Shown here: one piece after another, positions 59,201 to 64,000 of the stretch
Layout of the letters: each line of letters opens with the position of its first letter
Position numbering within the stretch: position 1 is the stretch's first letter
Assembly: GCA_038496675.1 (NCBI GenBank)
Contig: CM076662.1
Location: forward strand, 23,253,459 to 23,317,458
DNA: 64,000 bases
Direction of reading: 5' to 3'
Source of the DNA: Rachycentron canadum
Taxonomy: Eukaryota > Chordata > Actinopteri > Carangiformes > Rachycentridae
The notes under the pieces: generated by a model
Told to the model about the DNA's origin: nothing
The model's database searches: none
The model's input: only the letters and a program-made list of their open reading frames with translations
Made by a program: the position numbers and the translations under genes

Positions 59201-61821
59201 GAACAGGAAAAGGTACTTGACTTCCTTCCTCTTTCGGTGTGGTAGATTAGCTCAGAGTAGATCAGTGGATTCCCTTTCCTGCATCCTTCCCTCCCACAGA
59301 CTCACTGTGTGAGCATAGTCTTCCTGAAACCTGGACCCTGGCCTGAGCTCCTCCCTCCTCGCTCTTGCTTTGTTGTTTTGTTCATTCCATATGTTTGTTT
59401 CATTCAGTCACTTCAGTCTGAAGAGATTCTGATGATACCCTGTGTCTCTGAATCCATTCAGGTGACCAACACATTCAATGGATTTTCACAGGTGAGTAAC
59501 TTCAATCTGTTTGTCTTGAAGAAGAATGAAACTGTAGTTCTCTTCTGCTCTGAAGATGATAGTTCAAGTCTACAGTCACAGTGACGTTCACCTATGTCAC
59601 TTGATTATATCATATTATCTGATTATATCGTATTATCTACTGATTTTATTATCCAGTCAATGTTTGCTGTTGCAGTGTCCTGTCTGCTTAAGTCCCTTTT
59701 CTCATGGTGTCTTTATTTCCTTATGGCCTTTATCCTAATGTCTCCTCTCCTTATGGCCTTTACCCTCATGTATCCTCACCCTCAAGCTCATATCTGTCTC
59801 CCAGATCTTGATGTTGTGCTCCTCCCTCTCTTCTTTGAATGAAAAGTAATTTAGCATCACAGTGTCTTGATGTTTTGATCTAATTCTTCTTCTTCTCCAT
59901 TTTTTTACACGTTCTGAAGGAGGCCTCTGCACCGTCATTTTTTGCTGATTTTGATAAGATGGTGAGTTTTAAGTAACATGAGCAGTATGTTATGAAGGTA
60001 GCATGTGTACATTATAAGTGAGGGTTAGGGTAATCTTTACAATCGGCCCATTTAAACTGCTGGAAGCTGTTTTATGAACCTTGAGCCTTTTACTGAATTT
60101 CATACAAAATGCCAGCAGCCACATTTGACCTGTTTGAGGGTTGATGACAATCTTCTTTTACGAAAGAACCAAGCTAATGCTGAATCAGCTGAGGCCCCTG
60201 GAGCCACAGAGACAAAACTTACTGAGGAGCAAGACCAACCTGCAGCTTCGCCTCCTGAAGAAGTAGAGGAACAACCATCTCCACCTGCTGGTGAAGAGGG
60301 AGAACCTGCAGCCCCCCCTGGTGGAGACCAGCCACCAGCCCCCCCTGCTGGTGAGGAAGATGCAGCCCCCCTTGCTGAAGTACGACCTGCAGCCCCCCTT
60401 GCTGGAGACCAATCTGCAGCCCCCCCTGCTGGTGAGGAGGATGCAGCCTGCCCTGCTGGAGAAGAAGATACAGAGACCTCCAGCAGCCCAAAGGAGAAGC
60501 CAGCTGTGAGTGGACATGTTGGTCCCAATAGCAATAGTGATCACACTACTGGTATTCATGGTCATGTGATCATCATCGACATCATTACTATTCTTATCAT
60601 CATCATCTTCATCATTAACATCATTGTTGTTATCATCACTATTTTTGATCATCATGTTTGCCATCATCATCAGTATTATCACTTATCATCATCTTCACCA
60701 CCATCATCATCATCATCACTTGATATAGGGCATCAGTAAAATGCGAAACCTTGATGTTTATATATTGGTATGTTGAATCTTCTCAGTGAATTATTTTGTT
60801 TGTTGCTGTGCTGACAGTGAGCTCAGTGAATTGGGAGCTTTTAGTTCATTTTGTCAAATCTTCCACGAATGATGATATTAAACTACATTTTCCTTCTTTC
60901 TTTAGTGCAATCAGCACAGCAGTACACAACCAGTGTGTTCACCTCCTCCTGAGGCCATGGAATCTGGCTGGTTTTAGCTCTATAGCCATATTTCTCTAAG
61001 AGGACTAAGACAGACCACAGCCATCACTGCCTTGGAGCACAGGGAGACTTTATTCCATTTGTGTTTGTGGCCTAATGTAATGTGGTTTTTCTCTCCTCAG
61101 TCACCAGTTGGATCTCCCATCTCTGAGAAGCCAGAACTTGGTGAGGTATGTAGAGCTGCTCATTTTGGTTTTCTTTTCTTTTCTTAGGATGCATTGAAAA
61201 TGGGTTTGAATTTATTAGGCTGTGTCCCCGACAGGAAAAGATGCCAATCCCCTCTGTGGTGATTGAACCCGCCTCCAGTAATGAAGGTGATGATGACCGT
61301 GATGCTGACATCATCTCCCCCACTGCCATAAGTGACAACGGCATTTTGGCTGAGAACCAGACAATCAAACACATGAATCCATCTGGTGGAGCATCAGGAC
61401 TCCCTGATGACTTCCTATATAAGGTGGGACCTCCTCCACATGCTAGGTACGTGGTAACTGCTTCTGTCAGAACAGGTAATTATGGTCTGTTTCTTCCTGA
61501 AGGTGGAGACAATGCATGACTTTGAAGCAGCAAATTCAGATGAACTTGAACTGAAAAGAGGTGATGTGGTGTTGGTAGTGCCAACTGCTTCAGTAGAGGA
61601 TCAGGTGAGCACAACAGGTGACATGAAAGCCCAGATATTTAATAAGGAAGGCATAAACAACACTGTAAGAGTAATTCAGGCTGATTGTGGTGTTTTTGTT
61701 GCTCTTTTTGTTGTAGGATGCCGGCTGGCTCACAGGGATCAAAGAAAGTGACTGGTTAACACTTGGAGCTGCTGCTCAAAAAGGATTGTTCCCTGAAAAC
61801 TTTACCCAACAAATGGAGTAA
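50218..61821 (+). CDS. amph: Amphiphysin
   Basis: BAR/SH3 protein linking membrane curvature, clathrin, AP-2 and dynamin at endocytic sites. Exons: 50218-50286, 51452-51532, 52065-52119, 52541-52635, 53321-53416, 53491-53598, 53728-53813, 54082-54157, 54405-54487, 54601-54739, 56720-56839, 56929-57012, 57193-57219, 57343-57366, 57752-59212, 59462-59491, 59920-59961, 60167-60505, 61101-61145, 61235-61423, 61503-61604 and 61717-61821. All phases agree, giving about 1151 residues versus 695 in human. The start MAEIKTGIFAKNVQKRL is the BAR N-terminus. The BAR domain runs to QGAPSDSGPLR. Then come a proline-rich SH3 target (KKGPPVPPPPKVTPTKE), clathrin boxes LLDLD and PWDMW, a 487-codon repetitive exon, a Pro/Ala/Glu region, MPIPSVVIEPAS, and the SH3 domain (HDFEAANSDELEL to LFPENF). 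The two smallest exons and the 59462 start are the least certain. Poly(A) signal at 62424. Confidence 0.95.
52757..53255. repeat. Minisatellite with duplicated flanking segment
   Basis: Units 'cagtgtcaggtacagtgt' and 'cagtgttagttatcaggt' fill about 52820-53095. A 70-base segment beginning 'gtgattgttggagccagca' occurs at 52760-52830 and again at 53158-53228, so the array and its edge were duplicated together. In an amph intron. Confidence 0.85.
54757..54987 (-). mobile_element. Inverted 3' end of L2-type LINE
   Basis: Reverse complement of the 3' UTR at 38115-38345: 'caaggcaattttatttgtat', 'catcgactgaggaaaaactc' and 'ggatccctcacccaggacgg'. It starts right after the donor of the amph exon ending at 54739. 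Confidence 0.88.
55430..55640. repeat. About 20-base minisatellite
   Basis: About ten degenerate copies of 'tgacattaatgtgacagagc' in an amph intron. Confidence 0.8.
58370..58918 (+). repeat. Coding minisatellite in amph: 42-base unit, 14 residues, DPF motif
   Basis: Twelve in-frame units of exactly 42 bases (58370-58873) encode variants of ETQGGGAFDSDPFA. A thirteenth, slightly longer one follows (EIESGKRGFEFDPFA). Five of the twelve units end in DPFA; others read DQFA, DLFV, DPIA, VISA or VMSA. With the thirteenth unit and a later TDPFANN there are seven DPF tripeptides in the exon. The array is uninterrupted by stops or frame shifts, and its substitutions change residues outside the ET(Q)...F spacing. 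Confidence 0.95.
60283..60474 (+). repeat. Imperfect coding repeat in amph (AAPPAGDQ-type)
   Basis: About six degenerate 27-30 base units encode PPAGEED, AAPLAEVRP, AAPLAGDQS and AAPPAGEED. They lie in the Pro/Ala/Glu exon 60167-60505, which resembles the acidic, Ala/Pro-rich region of mammalian amphiphysin. Confidence 0.8.
60560..60720. repeat. (ATC)n-rich microsatellite
   Basis: Interrupted 'catcatcat' and 'attatcatc' runs in the amph intron after exon 60167-60505. Confidence 0.85.
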
Positions 61822-63430
61822 CAGCCACTGTAGAGAGAAACAGGAGAAATTTGAAACACTGGTGTCAGCATGTAACTAACCCTCCTGAGAGAACCTGTGG
61901 TTTCCTGCAGCTGCCTGTTGGACAACAAGGTTTTCTCTGCTTGATAAGACTCTGCCCTCTGTTCAAAGTAAACTCATGTTCATTAATACTAGTACTATTC
62001 CCAGCAGCAGTAAAAATTAAAAGCATGATTGATAGTATGGTCCACTGTTCCTGGAACCAAGATGTTTGTTTGAAAGAAAAAATATATGATGTATGGTTTA
62101 TAAGGAATGATGAAATCTCTACAGGTTCACATCTACAGAGACAGGAAAAGTGTTTGTAGAAAACAAAATTAAAATTAGGAAGACTGCACCTTTTATTTCT
62201 CTGCTGTGGAGTAAACCAGAATCTGTAGTGCTCTGATCTATTTCAATGTTTTCGAGTGTGACATGAAACTATTGAGTTTGCTGGTTTTTCAGACATGTCA
62301 TTGCTGTTATCCTTTGAATCATTGTTGGTGTATTTCTGTAATATGGTTGAGTGTGTGTTAATATCTCTTTGGCATATGTGACAGTTGATTAACTTATTGA
62401 TCAGTGTTGCTGTGATTTTGCCAAATAAATGATGATTTATTATTTGACCAACAACTAATACACATCCAGCAGGAAAATCTCAGATCATCTATTAAGGTAT
62501 TTGAAGACTCAATAAAAACTAATAGCTCCCCAATATTATAATTATAAAATATTATATCTTTTACAAAACAATATTTGCAAGAAAACTAACCAAGTATATG
62601 ATCACAGGGATGGTATTAAATCCAATATGCAATCTATGTTGTCAGATTACTTTAGGTCTCCATATTGCAACAGTTGTGTAGATCAAATTTGATCTCACTT
62701 CCTTTAGTAGTGAAGTGTAACCTCAGTGTAGACAGCTTGTGATGTACATACAATAAGCATTTATGTCATGATCAATAAAGTTAATAATGTATCAAATTTT
62801 GTCAGTCTATTTATTGACCAGACCTGCTCACTGTGATTGATCATTCTGTTTGAAGTGGATTGGCTCAAGTTTTAAGCTACACATTGTTTGGGCAGGTAAT
62901 GAGCAGGGTTAGGGTTTCTGGTATCCGGAGATCCCGCATGGAAATGGTTGTGGAACAGGAAAATGGTGAAAGTCTGGTTTGCAGGACCGGGAGCCATGTT
63001 CTAGCTAGTGGTAAGTATCCATACCCCTGAATAAACACTCACCCATATAAACACATACATCCCCACACACATAAATAGACCTACATCTATAAATGTGTGC
63101 CCATATAACCATCCATCCACACAAAAGAGAAGGGAGGCCCCTGTTGTCACAGGGTGGTTCACAGGGTGCTTCATTCAAAGACAGTCAAATTCTGGAAGTG
63201 GACCATACCTGGATTGTGGGCCTTTCAAAATTAAGTCAATAACAAACAAGAAAAAAAAAGAGGAGGGGGGTAGACTATTTTTAAGGTGGTATGCATTATT
63301 TTATAGCTTAGTTGTGCTGCTATGATTTTATTACCGCAGACTATAGACTTTAAGAACTTAAGAACTTAAGAGTTTATTTTTTAACAAATGGTATAACTAT
63401 TATAGTTACGTATGACCCATATTTAAAAAA
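61822..63430. other. amph 3' UTR and spacer
   Basis: AATAAA at 62424-62429 is the best amph polyadenylation signal; another lies near 62773. No further gene is visible to 63430. Confidence 0.5.
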
Positions 63431-63436
63431 AACAAC

Positions 63437-63482
63437 AAATGTTAGGGTTAGGGGTTAGGGGGTTAGGGTTAGGGGTTAGGAT
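63437..63482. repeat. Short telomere-like repeat
   Basis: Five to six 'gttagggtta' and 'ggggttagg' units related to TTAGGG, followed at once by a GC-rich segment (63490-63620) of unknown origin. The segment's minus-strand frame (WTTVRYGRRR) vaguely resembles LINE ORF1 sequence. Confidence 0.6.
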
Positions 63483-63934
63483 TGGGGAAATGTCCCCGTC
63501 CCCTAGGGGGACCGGGCGGTGCGTGGGCCCTCCCCGGTAGAAGCCGCCCACCCACTCCTGGTTGCGCTGACGGGGGCACTGGCGCCTCCTCCCGTAGCGC
63601 ACCGTTGTCCATTCCTGGACCTCATTATCCAAAAAACCCATATTGGGTCCTTCCTTCTCTTTTTCTTTTTTTCTTGTTAGCCTTTGTTATCTATTAATAA
63701 TGTTTAAAAATAAAATCAACAAAACAAAATCAAATGAATAAAATAAAACTTTTTTTAAATCAAAAATCAAAAATTATTATAAAATCAAATTATTAATAAA
63801 TCAATGTATGCCAATGAGCGACGTTTCGACCTATTTATAGGTCTTCTTCAGGCCTTTGCATACAAAAATAAAAATGTTTAACCTCACTGCCCTTAAATAC
63901 AACATAATAACATATAAATAACAATAATAATAAT

Positions 63935-64000
63935 AGGCAAGGCAAGACAAGGCAATTTTATTTGTATAGCCCATTTTTACAAACAGTTTGTCTCAAAGGG
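63935..64000 (-). mobile_element. Inverted L2-type LINE 3' end, cut by the window edge
   Basis: Reads 'caaggcaattttatttgtat' then 'agcccatttttacaaacagt', as at 54764-54805, and runs off the window. Confidence 0.85.

Noticed and set aside
1..64000. CRISPR array, phage or bacterial operon
   Set aside because: All long repeats are eukaryotic micro- or minisatellites without unique spacers, and all genes are spliced vertebrate genes.
1..64000. tRNA or rRNA genes
   Set aside because: I saw no convincing A-box/B-box pair with a cloverleaf and no rRNA-like sequence; a covariance-model scan would be needed to exclude small RNAs.

Overview
This window looks like nuclear DNA from a teleost fish, most likely a percomorph with a compact genome. 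All genes are split by mostly short GT-AG introns. The proteins are clearly vertebrate. The introns and spacers are full of CA, CT and GA microsatellites and long minisatellites. L2-type LINE tails with the usual fish ending (about 'atataaataaaattgattga') recur on both strands. I reconstructed gene models by reading splice sites and checking that codon phase carries across every junction. Symbols come from recalled family sequences, not from a database search.

Layout from left to right. (1) 991-3273 and 5338-7695, plus strand: two tandem inositol monophosphatase genes with the same eight-exon structure. (2) 8344-about 13562, minus strand: a ubiquitin ligase with a TSG101-type UEV domain at its N-terminus and a HOIP/RNF31-type RBR plus linear-chain-determining domain at its C-terminus. 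A partial copy of one UEV exon lies just upstream at 13917-14105. (3) 14309-15547, minus: the single-coding-exon C7orf25 (UPF0415) homologue. (4) 17436-22783, minus: dnajc1, an ER J-protein with two SANT domains. (5) 23996-31729, minus: a complete 11-coding-exon type II classical cadherin. (6) 34237-35175, minus: mplkip (TTDN1). (7) 36255-38345: a decayed L2-type LINE. (8) 41554-47358, minus: inhba, the activin/inhibin beta A precursor. (9) 50218-61821, plus: amph (amphiphysin), 22 coding exons, one of them very large and repetitive.

The mplkip, inhba, amph and C7orf25 genes lie on human 7p14, so this part is a rearranged piece of an old vertebrate linkage group. The products are not one pathway. 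They cover phosphoinositide recycling (impa), ubiquitin signalling (UEV-RBR), ER folding (dnajc1), cell adhesion (cadherin), TGF-beta signalling (inhba), cell-cycle/RNA-related function (mplkip) and clathrin endocytosis (amph).

The two most unusual items are the UEV-RBR fusion ligase and the amphiphysin giant exon. The fusion replaces the PUB/NZF half of HOIP with an E2-like, non-catalytic ubiquitin or peptide-binding domain. The amphiphysin exon carries a 14-residue tandem repeat that multiplies the AP-2-binding tripeptide DPF, while the usual AP-2 motifs elsewhere in the protein appear to be lost.
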